Of a stretch of 64,000 nt of DNA, positions 15,562 to 23,708 are shown piece after piece (positions within the stretch are counted from its first letter, which is position 1; every line of letters begins with the position of its first letter). The DNA comes from JAQIBY01 sp963676165. GTDB taxonomy: Bacteria > Bacteroidota > Bacteroidia > Bacteroidales > ML635J-15. The stretch is taken from assembly GCA_963676165.1 (NCBI GenBank), contig OY781043.1, forward strand, positions 3,348,001-3,412,000. Direction: 5' to 3'. The translations under genes were made by a program, and so were the position numbers. Under the pieces are notes generated by a model. It worked only from the letters and a program-made list of their open reading frames with translations, was not told where the DNA came from and made no database searches.

Positions 15562-16815
15562 CTAGTCGAGTTTGTGAATAACAAGTCCTGAACGCAACTT
15601 AGGTTCAAACCAAGTAGTTTTTGGAGGCATAATATTTCCGGTATCAGCAATATCAATTAATTGTTTCATGCTTACTGGATAGAGAGCAAATGCAACTTTC
15701 ATTGCACCACCATCAACACGTTTTTTCAATTCACCGAGTCCGCGAATACCACCAACAAAATCAATGCGCTTTGAGGTACGTAGATCTTTAATGTCTAGCA
15801 AATTATCCAAAACCAGATTTGAAAGAATGGTAACATCTAAAACACCAATAGGATCATTATCATCGTAATTTCCTGGGCGTGCAGTTAATTTGTACCATTT
15901 ACCATCCAAGTACATGCTAAATTCATGAAGTCTTGCAGGCTTATAAATATCTTCGCCCATATCCTCAACTTCAAACACTTCATTGAGTTTATTCAAGAAT
16001 TCATCTGCCTCAAGTCCGTTCAAATCTTCAACAACGCGGTTATAATCAATAATTTTCAATTGATTATCTGGGAAATGTACAGCCATAAAGAAGTTGTACT
16101 CTTCATCACCAGTATGATTTGGATTTTTTGCAGCAAACTCATCACCGATACGAGCAGCAGCAGCTGTTCTGTGGTGACCATCAGCCACGTATGTAGCAGG
16201 GACTTTAGTTGCAAAAAATTCTTCGAGTTCTTTGTTGTCTTCAGGACTATTTACAGGCCAGAAAGCATGACCGAAACCATCTTCTTTAGCAACAAATTTG
16301 TATTCTGCTTTTTCACCTTTAACAATGCGTTCAACTATTGCATCAATTTCAGGAACAGCTTTGTAAGAGAAAAATACAGGTTCAATATTAGCACGTGTAT
16401 AACGTGTCAAAACCATGCGATCTTCTTCTTTTTCAGGACGTGTCAATTCGTGTTTTTTAATGACACCATCTTTATAATCCTGACATGCTGCACTTCCTAC
16501 GATACCATATTGGGTACGGCCATCCATAGTTTGAGCATAAATGTAATATTTTGCTTCAGCATCTTGCTTCAACCAAGCTTTTTCCTGAAACTTATTAAAA
16601 TTCTCAACTGCTTTTTCATACACAGTATCAGAATGAATATCGGTTCCTGCAGGACAATCAATTTCCGCACGTGTAATGTGCAAAAGTGAGTGTTCTTTTC
16701 CTTCAGCCATTTGAGCTGCTTCCTCAGAATTCATCACATCATAAGGAAGGCTTGAAAGTTCAGCTGCCAAATTTTGTGGAGGACGTAGTCCTTTGAATGG
16801 TTTGATTATAGCCAT
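15562..16815 (-). CDS. DUF1015 family protein of the serine-biosynthesis cluster
   Basis: A 417-residue cytoplasmic protein of the DUF1015 family. Family-typical segments are present: N-terminal 'IIKPFKGLRPPQNLAAELSS' with 'LPYDVMNSEEA', the central 'YVADGHHRTAAAARIGDEF' and C-terminal 'PPKTTWFEPKLRSGLVIHKL'. The His-rich 'DGHHR' block looks like an active or metal site, but no reaction is established to my knowledge. In many bacteria the gene lies beside serC and serA, as here; a role tied to serine or phosphohydroxypyruvate metabolism is an inference from that. Here an S23 gene with inverted repeats sits between it and serA. A tandem repeat follows its stop. Confidence 0.9.
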   Translation of the reverse strand: MAIIKPFKGLRPPQNLAAELSSLPYDVMNSEEAAQMAEGKEHSLLHITRAEIDCPAGTDIHSDTVYEKAVENFNKFQEKAWLKQDAEAKYYIYAQTMDGRTQYGIVGSAACQDYKDGVIKKHELTRPEKEEDRMVLTRYTRANIEPVFFSYKAVPEIDAIVERIVKGEKAEYKFVAKEDGFGHAFWPVNSPEDNKELEEFFATKVPATYVADGHHRTAAAARIGDEFAAKNPNHTGDEEYNFFMAVHFPDNQLKIIDYNRVVEDLNGLEADEFLNKLNEVFEVEDMGEDIYKPARLHEFSMYLDGKWYKLTARPGNYDDNDPIGVLDVTILSNLVLDNLLDIKDLRTSKRIDFVGGIRGLGELKKRVDGGAMKVAFALYPVSMKQLIDIADTGNIMPPKTTWFEPKLRSGLVIHKLD

Positions 16816-16864
16816 ATCTATTATTTTTTATTGTGAATAATTAATACATATTTAAACCGAACTT

Positions 16865-16888
16865 GAGAAGAGAGAGCTTGAGAGCGTG
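16865..16888 (+). repeat. 24-bp inverted repeat, left arm
   Basis: Begins GAGAAGAGAGAG and ends GAGAGCGTG. Its reverse complement matches 17362-17385 at 23 of 24 positions. It lies between the DUF1015 start and the S23 gene's stop. Confidence 0.85.
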
Positions 16889-16936
16889 CGATATTAGCAC
16901 TATTCATATTTCAAAAATGCAATTGACAAGTGATCA

Positions 16937-17320
16937 TTATTCCGGAGAAATACACCACTTATCTTTACCTTGCATCATTTTAACTAGCATGGATAAAATA
17001 TAATCATATTTATCATACAGAATTGAATGCTGCTCTTCTGAAATATATTTACAATCAAAAGCAAAATCTAACCACAGCTTCGTCTCATCAGCCTCTGCTT
17101 CAGAATCCGTTAATTTACTCACGAAATTTTTGGGATATTTCCTTCGCCTCCATGCTTCAATGATGTTACTTACAACAGATCTTGAAGATCTACGAATTTG
17201 TGAAGTAAGATCAAATCTTTCCTCCATTGGAAAGTCCTTAGTTAAACTAAAAACATCCATCGCAGCCTCATAAGCAAGGTTATATACCCTAAGATCTTTT
17301 ATTGAAAGAATAACAGCCAT
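16937..17320 (-). CDS. Four-helix-bundle protein (S23 / 23S rRNA intervening-sequence protein family)
   Basis: A 127-residue, all-helical cytoplasmic protein. It matches the S23/IVP family: 'IKDLRVYNLAYEAAMDVF', 'DFPMEERFDLTSQIRRSSRS' with 'SNIIEAWRR', and the third-helix block 'DSEAEADETKLWLDFA'. Relatives are encoded inside intervening sequences of 23S rRNA genes and, very often in Bacteroidota, as stand-alone genes; their biochemical role is unknown, with the basic face suggesting RNA or DNA binding. It interrupts the otherwise conserved serA-DUF1015 junction and is flanked on both sides by 24-bp near-perfect inverted repeats, like an intervening-sequence cassette. The protein has its own start and is in the same orientation as its neighbours. 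Confidence 0.88.
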   Translation of the reverse strand: MAVILSIKDLRVYNLAYEAAMDVFSLTKDFPMEERFDLTSQIRRSSRSVVSNIIEAWRRRKYPKNFVSKLTDSEAEADETKLWLDFAFDCKYISEEQHSILYDKYDYILSMLVKMMQGKDKWCISPE

Positions 17321-17361
17321 AACGATTATACTTCTTTAGAACCTACTGTAGCGACAAGTCT

Positions 17362-17385
17362 CACGCTCGCAAGCTCTCTCTTCTC
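17362..17385 (+). repeat. 24-bp inverted repeat, right arm
   Basis: Begins CACGCTCGCAAG and ends CTCTTCTC; reverse complement of 16865-16888 with one mismatch. It lies between the S23 start and the serA stop. Confidence 0.85.
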
Positions 17386-17394
17386 TTTTCGAAC

Positions 17395-18318
17395 CTATTT
17401 ATTGACTTGAAACGTTTTATCTCCTTTTTCAAACATTGCAACAATTTGCTCAATTGCAGCAATACCTGCATTTACATTAGCTTCTTTTGTTTGAGCACCC
17501 ATTTTCTTTGGGGTAAAGAAGTAACGACCTTCAAATTTAGAAGCAATATCATCTGCGCAATCAGGTGCGATATCTGACAGGTAAGAAAAATCTTCACGTT
17601 CTGCCATCAACTCCATTAATTCTGCTTCATTAATAACTTCTTTGCGTGCAGTATTCACTAAGCAAGCATCTTTTGGCATAGATCCAAGCAATGCTTTACC
17701 AATAGAACCTTTGGTTTTATCGTTTGCAGGAATGTGCAAAGAGATGTATTGACAAGATTTGTAAAGCTCTTCAGCAGAATCCATAGCTTTTACACCGTCA
17801 GCTTCAATTGCAGCTTTATCAAGGAATGGATCGTATGCACAAACTGTCATACCAAAACCTTTAGCAATACGTGCAACATGTTTACCTACGTTTCCATATG
17901 CATGAATTCCAATTGATTTTTCTTTAAGCTCAGTTCCTGGTTTCCCGTTAAACGCACCACGAGCCATAAATACCATCATTCCAAGCGCGAGTTCGGCTAC
18001 AGCATTTGAATTTTGTCCTGGAGTGTTCATCACAACAACATTATTTTTTGTTGCAGCTTCAAGATCCACATTGTCATATCCAGCACCAGCACGCACAACA
18101 ACTTCAAGATTTTTTGCAGCCTCAATCACTTCAACAGTGACTTTGTCTGAACGAATAATAATTGCATTTACATCAGCAACAACATTGACAAAATCCTGTT
18201 GTTCTGCATATTTTTCTAAGAGGACAAATTCATATCCAGCTTCTTTCACGATAGCTTCAATACCCTTTACTGCTTCAGGAGCAAATGGTTTTTGTGTTGC
18301 CACTAATACTTTTTTCAT
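17395..18318 (-). CDS. serA: D-3-phosphoglycerate dehydrogenase (SerA-like), short form with Lys at the catalytic His site
   Basis: A 307-residue D-2-hydroxyacid dehydrogenase, NAD-dependent, oxidising 3-phosphoglycerate as the first step of serine synthesis. The NAD-binding loop is 'GIHAYGNVGKHVA' (about 138-149), with Ala140 in place of the first Gly. The substrate Arg lies in 'VVRAGAGYDNVD'. The stretch that in classical enzymes reads Pro-His-Ile-Gly reads 'TPKKMGAQT' (269-277), so the catalytic His appears replaced by Lys271/272. A His-less, Lys-containing class of this enzyme is known from Entamoeba and Bacteroidota. There is no ACT or other regulatory domain, so direct serine feedback is unlikely. 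It follows serC in the same orientation (65 nt gap). Confidence 0.92.
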   Translation of the reverse strand: MKKVLVATQKPFAPEAVKGIEAIVKEAGYEFVLLEKYAEQQDFVNVVADVNAIIIRSDKVTVEVIEAAKNLEVVVRAGAGYDNVDLEAATKNNVVVMNTPGQNSNAVAELALGMMVFMARGAFNGKPGTELKEKSIGIHAYGNVGKHVARIAKGFGMTVCAYDPFLDKAAIEADGVKAMDSAEELYKSCQYISLHIPANDKTKGSIGKALLGSMPKDACLVNTARKEVINEAELMELMAEREDFSYLSDIAPDCADDIASKFEGRYFFTPKKMGAQTKEANVNAGIAAIEQIVAMFEKGDKTFQVNK

Positions 18319-18383
18319 AGCTTTTCTATTTAATACAATGAGCCATCCGAAGACAGCTCACTATAATCACACAATCTGTTTAT

Positions 18384-19454
18384 TTATGCATTTGCACTTT
18401 CGAAATCTTTCATTGCTTTCACAAGCGCTTCAACATCTTCCATTGTAGAAGCATTGTAAGTTGACGCACGGAAACCACCTACAGAGCGGTGTCCTTTGAT
18501 ACCAACGATATCACGATCACCAGCGAATTTAATAAAATCAGCTTGTAATGCTTCATATTTATCTTCCATAATGAAGCAAATATTCATACGTGAACGGTCT
18601 TCTTTTGCAACAGTTCCTTTGAACATATTGCTTTCATCAATTGCATTATAAAGTAAATCAGCACGATCTTGTGCAAGTTTATCCATTGCTTCAACTCCAC
18701 CCATAGCTTTAACCCATTTCAGAGTTTCACGGATAGCAAAAATATTGATACAAGGAGGTGTGTTAAACATGGATCCTTTTTCAACGTGAGTTGAATATTT
18801 CAACATGGTTGGAATTGGGCGATCAACAACTTTATCAAGCATTGATTTGCGAATAATGACGAAAGTTGCTCCAGCAGGACCTACATTTTTTTGAGCTCCA
18901 CCATAAACCATAGCATATTTTGACCAATCAACAGGACGGCTCATGAAGTCAGAAGACATATCAGCAATCAATGGAACTGGACAATCAATATCATTCAATA
19001 TTTCAGTCCCTTTAATGGTATTATTCGTTGTGATATGAGCATAATCCATATCTGCAGGAATATCAAAATCCTTAGGAATATAAGTAAATTCTTTATCTTT
19101 TGAAGACACTTCTAAAACATCTCCCCACATAGCAGCTTCTTTCACAGCTTTAGTGGACCATGTTCCAGTGTTTAGATAGAAAGCTTTTTCGCCAAGGAAA
19201 TTATAAGGAATCATTGCAAACTGAGTTGATGCACCACCACCAAGGAATAAAATCTCAAAATCCTCAGGAATGTTCATTACTTCATGCATCAAAGCAACAG
19301 TTTCATCCATGATAGCCATGAATTCTTTGCTTCGGTGAGAAACTTCTAAAATAGATTGACCAGCATTATCAAGCTCAAGAATAGCTTTAGACGTATTTTC
19401 CAAAAGACTGTCAGACAGTTTACATGGACCTGCATTAAAAATATGCTTTCTCAT
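18384..19454 (-). CDS. serC: Phosphoserine aminotransferase (SerC)
   Basis: A 356-residue class-V PLP-dependent aminotransferase converting 3-phosphohydroxypyruvate and glutamate to phosphoserine; it may also act in pyridoxal phosphate synthesis. The N-terminus 'NAGPCKLSDSLLEN' is diagnostic. The PLP Lys is K189 in 'GGAQKNVGPAG', the PLP Asp is D165 in 'IADMSSD', and the phosphate-binding 'EVSHRSKEF' is present. The length is canonical. It is the promoter-proximal gene of the serC-serA-(S23)-DUF1015 group, with a good two-element promoter on the minus strand at 19497-19526. Confidence 0.96.
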   Translation of the reverse strand: MRKHIFNAGPCKLSDSLLENTSKAILELDNAGQSILEVSHRSKEFMAIMDETVALMHEVMNIPEDFEILFLGGGASTQFAMIPYNFLGEKAFYLNTGTWSTKAVKEAAMWGDVLEVSSKDKEFTYIPKDFDIPADMDYAHITTNNTIKGTEILNDIDCPVPLIADMSSDFMSRPVDWSKYAMVYGGAQKNVGPAGATFVIIRKSMLDKVVDRPIPTMLKYSTHVEKGSMFNTPPCINIFAIRETLKWVKAMGGVEAMDKLAQDRADLLYNAIDESNMFKGTVAKEDRSRMNICFIMEDKYEALQADFIKFAGDRDIVGIKGHRSVGGFRASTYNASTMEDVEALVKAMKDFESANA

Positions 19455-19496
19455 AATTTATTAATTTTTAAATATTTAAGTACATAATCTTCTCAA

Positions 19497-19526
19497 CAAA
19501 AATAAATATATTTAGCAATCTTTCAA
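19497..19526 (-). promoter_or_regulatory. Two-element promoter of serC
   Basis: On the minus strand, TTG (19524-19526), a 19-nt spacer, then TATTTTTG (19497-19504). This fits the -33/-7 pattern of the housekeeping sigma factor. Confidence 0.7.
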
Positions 19527-19564
19527 GTAAAAAAATAATGATGTAAAACATATCATTTTTTGAT

Positions 19565-19572
19565 TACATTTG
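19565..19572 (+). promoter_or_regulatory. -7 element of the DUF2179 gene
   Basis: TACATTTG matches TAnnTTTG, 22 nt before the ATG at 19595; no clear -33 is seen. It is divergent from the serC promoter. Confidence 0.45.
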
Positions 19573-19594
19573 CCGCCTAAAATTAAGACAAATT

Positions 19595-20179
19595 ATGATG
19601 ATTTTAAACATTGCTTTCGATTGGCAAACATGGGTAATAATCCCTCTTTTCATTTTTGTTGCTAGAATCTTTGACGTTAGCATAGGAACACTACGTATTA
19701 TCCTGGTTAACAGAGGCTATAAGACATTAGCACCCATCCTCGGATTTATTGAAGTCTTTATCTGGGTTGTGGCAATTAGCAAGATCATGGAGAATCTTGA
19801 CAATTGGGTAAATTACATTTTCTACGCTGCCGGTTTTGCAACAGGGAATTTCGTAGGTATGTATCTCGAAGAAAAACTTGCAATTGGAAAAGTTGGAGTT
19901 CGAATTATCACTAAAAAAGGTGCGGACAAACTCATAAAAAACATTGGCGACGAAGGCTTCGGAATTACCTATGTTGAAGCTCAAGGTAAACATGGTGATG
20001 TACACATCATTTACTCCACTTGTAAACGAAAAAAGCTCAACAAACTTCTCGATTTAGTTCACGAGTATAATCCTAAAGCATTTTACACCATTGAGGACAT
20101 ACGTCATGCAAGTCAAGATTACGACAACCCTCAAGGCAGAACAAAACGTCCAATTTTTCGTGTTCGAAAAGGAAAATAA
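19595..20179 (+). CDS. UPF0316 / DUF2179 membrane protein
   Basis: A 194-residue protein with an N-terminal membrane half of three hydrophobic helices ('WVIIPLFIFVARIFDVSIGT', 'TLAPILGFIEVFIWVVAIS', 'YIFYAAGFATGNFVGMYLEE') and a cytoplasmic C-terminal DUF2179 domain of ferredoxin-like alpha/beta fold ('VGVRIITKKGADKLI' through 'FYTIEDIRHASQ'). The family is widespread but without an established function; DUF2179 is also found in YitT-type proteins. It is divergent from serC and followed after 58 nt by a DUF58 gene. Confidence 0.88.
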   Translation: MMILNIAFDWQTWVIIPLFIFVARIFDVSIGTLRIILVNRGYKTLAPILGFIEVFIWVVAISKIMENLDNWVNYIFYAAGFATGNFVGMYLEEKLAIGKVGVRIITKKGADKLIKNIGDEGFGITYVEAQGKHGDVHIIYSTCKRKKLNKLLDLVHEYNPKAFYTIEDIRHASQDYDNPQGRTKRPIFRVRKGK

Positions 20180-20237
20180 GTTTGACATACAATTCTCATA
20201 AATTTTCACTAAGTTCGTTGTTTAAATAACGTATCGA

Positions 20238-21158
20238 GTGAAAAACCTGAGAGACATACAACAATTCGAAGAGTTTGATAATCTTGAACTCATTGCCAAA
20301 CAGGTAGTTGAAGGGTTCATCACAGGACTACACAAGAGTCCATATCATGGGTTTTCTGTCGAATTTGCAGAACATCGTTTGTACAATAAAGGAGAATCAA
20401 CAAAACACATTGATTGGAAGCTTTATGCACGCACCGAAAAACTTTTTGTTAAACGATACGAAGAAGAGACAAACCTGAGAGCTCACCTTATTATTGACAC
20501 ATCATCTTCCATGCTTTTCCCTTTAAAAGAGGAGCGCATGAACAAAATATCTTATGCCGTTTATTTGGCTGCAGCTCTGATTTATCTACTTAAACGACAA
20601 CGCGACGCTGTCGGATTAAGTCTTTTTGACGAAGGCGTAAAACTCCACACTGATGCCAGACTCAATTCTGTTCATCTAGCGCATTTATACAACGAATTAC
20701 GACACTTATTATCTGATGATTTTCAACCAGCTAAAGTCAAAACTAGTGCAGCAGAATCTCTAAACATTTTAGCTGAACAAATCAATAAACGCTCACTTGT
20801 CATCCTATTCTCCGATATGTTTACTGAAGAAGACCCTGACACTCTCTTCTCAGCATTACAACATCTCCGATTTAAAAAGCACGAAGTTATTCTTTTCCAT
20901 ATTACAGATCACAATTTGGAACAAGACTTTAACTTCAGTAACCGACCACATCGATTTGTGGATTTGGAAAGTGGAAAAGAACTAAAACTAAATCCCAATG
21001 AAGTGAGAGAACACTATCAGAAAGAAACAAAACGTATTTTTACTGAATTAAAAAATCGGTGCGGACAGTTTAATATTGATTTTGTCGAAGCAGATATCAG
21101 AAAGGATTTTTCAGAAGTACTTCAAGCCTATTTGCTAAAAAGAAGCAAGTTGTATTAA
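20238..21158 (+). CDS. DUF58 domain protein, GTG start
   Basis: A 306-residue cytoplasmic protein of the DUF58 family, which has a von Willebrand A-like core. The signature 'GLHKSPYHGFSVEFAEHRLY' and 'GESTKHIDWKLYARTEKLFV' is followed by a MIDAS-like 'LIIDTSSSM' (residue about 91) and 'LVILFSDMFTEEDPDTLF'. The start is GTG at 20238; no closer ATG fits. DUF58 proteins normally lie beside a MoxR AAA+ ATPase and vWA membrane proteins and act in chaperone-like maturation. Neither partner is adjacent here, so it is either split off or the partners are elsewhere in the genome. Confidence 0.9.
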   Translation: MKNLRDIQQFEEFDNLELIAKQVVEGFITGLHKSPYHGFSVEFAEHRLYNKGESTKHIDWKLYARTEKLFVKRYEEETNLRAHLIIDTSSSMLFPLKEERMNKISYAVYLAAALIYLLKRQRDAVGLSLFDEGVKLHTDARLNSVHLAHLYNELRHLLSDDFQPAKVKTSAAESLNILAEQINKRSLVILFSDMFTEEDPDTLFSALQHLRFKKHEVILFHITDHNLEQDFNFSNRPHRFVDLESGKELKLNPNEVREHYQKETKRIFTELKNRCGQFNIDFVEADIRKDFSEVLQAYLLKRSKLY

Positions 21159-21335
21159 CTTTCCAATTTCTGACGAAATAACTCTCAAAACACCATTAAC
21201 AAAGCAATCCAACTACAACTCAAAAACAATTAAAACCACAACCAAGACTAATTCTTGTGTTTTTTCTTAAACTTTAGGCAACTATTTGCAGACTTATAAC
21301 GTTTAAGAGATACAAATACAAGAAAAACAACCAAC

Positions 21336-23642
21336 ATGAAACTAAAGCACTTATTTCTCGGCGCAAGTCTATTTGCATCAATACTTACTTTTGGACAACT
21401 TAACAGAGCATACCATGTTTCTTTAGATACAGTTCCACTTCCTGATGGTAGTGGAGTATCTTACCAGGCACCTCTCCTTGTTTATGGATATGGAGACGGA
21501 CAAATTGTAACTGACACATCTGAAATAACCAGAGTTTGTGCAAGCTTAGAACATTCTTTCCTTGGAGACCTTGTTATTTCACTGACATGTCCAAATGGAC
21601 AAAGCGCTACACTACAAACCCAAGGTGGTGGTGGAACATATCTTGGGGAACCAATTGACAACGGATACGAAGACAACAACGAAATCCCAGGTGTGGGTTA
21701 TGAATATTGCTGGACCATGAATACAGAAAATGGTACATTGAGTGAAGAAGTAGGTTCCGGACCCACATTGCCAGCGGGTGACTATAGCCCATATCAATCA
21801 TTTTCAAATTTAATTGGCTGCCCATTAAATGGAGTTTGGACTCTCGTCATATCAGACAATTGGTCATCTGACGATGGATACCTCATGGGTTGGAGCATTG
21901 ATTTTGATGCCGACAACGCTGACGCTACCATGGTGGAAGGGTATGCATTTGCCGATGTAAATGGAAACAATACCTACGATGCTGGTGATTTCCACATATC
22001 AAACGTTTTACTTCGTGCAGAACCAGGCCCATATTATGCAATCACCAATGAAGATGGATATTATAAAATGTTCCTTCCTGTTGGCGAATACGATATTGAA
22101 CAAATAGAACTCCCCGATCTCTGGACACAAACCTCCCCATTTGATCCGTCATCACATCATGTAATTGCAGAAGGTGGAGACACACTAAATTATTTCAATT
22201 TTGGCAATGTTGCAGATGTATTTTGCCCGCACATGATCGTGGATATCAACATGAATAATCCAATTGTTTGTATGTCAACTAACATTAGCGTGCATTACGA
22301 AAACGCCGGAAGCGTAACAGCCACTTCAGCAACTATTGATGTATTGCTTGATGACAATTTAAGCTACTTAGGTGGTGGAAATCTCATTGCTCAGGATGGA
22401 CAATTACTCACCTTTGACATTGGAGATGTGGCAAGCATGGAATCTGGCTATTTCAATTTTCATGCAGAATACGCCTGCGATCAGGAGCTAATGGGAAGCA
22501 CAGCTTGTGTTGAGGCTCATATCTATCCAGACTCAACTTGCGTAGATGATGACCCTAAATGGGATCACTCCAGTGTAATGGTGAACGGAGAGTGTGTTGA
22601 CGACGAAGAAGTATGCTTTACAATTACCAACACTGGAGAATACGGAGAAGGCGACATGGCAGGCATTTCAGAATATCGGGTTTTTGAAGATGATATTCTC
22701 GTTGAAACTGGTACCTTCCAAATCAATGGCGGAGAAATAGAAACATTTTGCTATACTGCCAATGGTAGCACCATTCGCTTTGAAGCAGATCAACGCCCCG
22801 GACATCCTGGAAACAGTCATCCAAACGATGTTATTGAGTCATGCGGATCACCAAACAACTCCACAGGTTATGTAATGAACTACCCTCAAGATGACCTAGA
22901 TGATTTCATTGAAATTGACTGTTGGGAAGTACTAAACTCCTATGATCCTAATGACAAATCAGCGATTCCACAAGGAATTGCAGAATACAATTATATTGAC
23001 TCAACAACTCAACTGGAGTACAAAATTCGTTTCCAAAACACAGGAACTGCTCCTGCTCAACGTGTCATTATCATGGACACCATCTCAGAACATTTGGATA
23101 TAACAAGCATCAACTTCTTAGGCAGTAGCCATGCATGTGTAATTGATTTCCCAGACAGCCAAACCATTCGCTGGATATTTGACGACATTAACTTACCTGA
23201 CAGCACTAGCGATTTAGAAGGAAGTCAAGGGTTTGTAAAATTCAAAATTGATCAGGTACCTAACAATCCTATTCATTCCTCTATTTACAATGACGCTCAA
23301 ATATATTTCGATTACAATTTACCAATCTACACCAATGAACTTCGTCACACCATTGGAGAAATGGACCTAGTTTACACTGACATTAGTGAAGATGTAAAGA
23401 CAGACAATTTGAGTGTGTTCCCAAATCCAACAAGCGATCAACTAAGTTTCCAATTGGATGAAAAGATTGACAAAATCGAAATCTACGACATTGCAGGACG
23501 ATTGGTACAAAGCTCAACAAATGTTCAATCTAACTTACACAGCATATCATTAAAACAACAATTACCTGGAACCTATGTATATAGGATTTTCAGCAAATCG
23601 GGAAAACAATACAGAGGCAAATTCTTGTTAACAGGAAATTAA
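21336..23642 (+). CDS. Large T9SS-exported protein with P-domain and DUF11-like modules
   Basis: A 768-residue secreted protein. The signal peptide ends near 'ILTFGQLNRA'. Residues about 60-205 resemble a proprotein-convertase P-domain ('SLEHSFLGDLVISLTCPNGQ', 'GVWTLVISDNWSSDDGYLMG'). An SdrD B-like repeat follows ('FADVNGNNTYDAGDFHISNV'), then CARDB-like beta domains and the module beginning 'SYDPNDKSAIPQGIAEYN' that is very common in Bacteroidota surface proteins. Residues about 690-768 are a T9SS sorting domain ('NLSVFPNPTSDQLSFQL', end 'YRGKFLLTGN'). No catalytic domain is seen. The function is probably adhesion or structure at the surface, by inference. It is monocistronic with a strong terminator. 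Confidence 0.88.
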   Translation: MKLKHLFLGASLFASILTFGQLNRAYHVSLDTVPLPDGSGVSYQAPLLVYGYGDGQIVTDTSEITRVCASLEHSFLGDLVISLTCPNGQSATLQTQGGGGTYLGEPIDNGYEDNNEIPGVGYEYCWTMNTENGTLSEEVGSGPTLPAGDYSPYQSFSNLIGCPLNGVWTLVISDNWSSDDGYLMGWSIDFDADNADATMVEGYAFADVNGNNTYDAGDFHISNVLLRAEPGPYYAITNEDGYYKMFLPVGEYDIEQIELPDLWTQTSPFDPSSHHVIAEGGDTLNYFNFGNVADVFCPHMIVDINMNNPIVCMSTNISVHYENAGSVTATSATIDVLLDDNLSYLGGGNLIAQDGQLLTFDIGDVASMESGYFNFHAEYACDQELMGSTACVEAHIYPDSTCVDDDPKWDHSSVMVNGECVDDEEVCFTITNTGEYGEGDMAGISEYRVFEDDILVETGTFQINGGEIETFCYTANGSTIRFEADQRPGHPGNSHPNDVIESCGSPNNSTGYVMNYPQDDLDDFIEIDCWEVLNSYDPNDKSAIPQGIAEYNYIDSTTQLEYKIRFQNTGTAPAQRVIIMDTISEHLDITSINFLGSSHACVIDFPDSQTIRWIFDDINLPDSTSDLEGSQGFVKFKIDQVPNNPIHSSIYNDAQIYFDYNLPIYTNELRHTIGEMDLVYTDISEDVKTDNLSVFPNPTSDQLSFQLDEKIDKIEIYDIAGRLVQSSTNVQSNLHSISLKQQLPGTYVYRIFSKSGKQYRGKFLLTGN

Positions 23643-23650
23643 ATCAGACA

Positions 23651-23677
23651 AAAAGCTTCACAAATTATGAAGCTTTT
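23651..23677. terminator. Bidirectional terminator between convergent genes
   Basis: A 10-bp perfect stem (AAAAGCTTCA 23651-23660 with TGAAGCTTTT 23668-23677) with A and T runs on either side. It can end both the plus-strand T9SS gene and the minus-strand nuclease operon. Confidence 0.85.
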
Positions 23678-23708
23678 TTCTTACATATCAATTTCTCACA
23701 CAAGAATA

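Noticed and set aside
15925..16689. A 254-codon plus-strand frame opposite the DUF1015 gene
   Set aside because: It is antisense to a well-matched DUF1015 protein, and its Phe/Ile/Cys-rich translation is typical of the complement of coding DNA.
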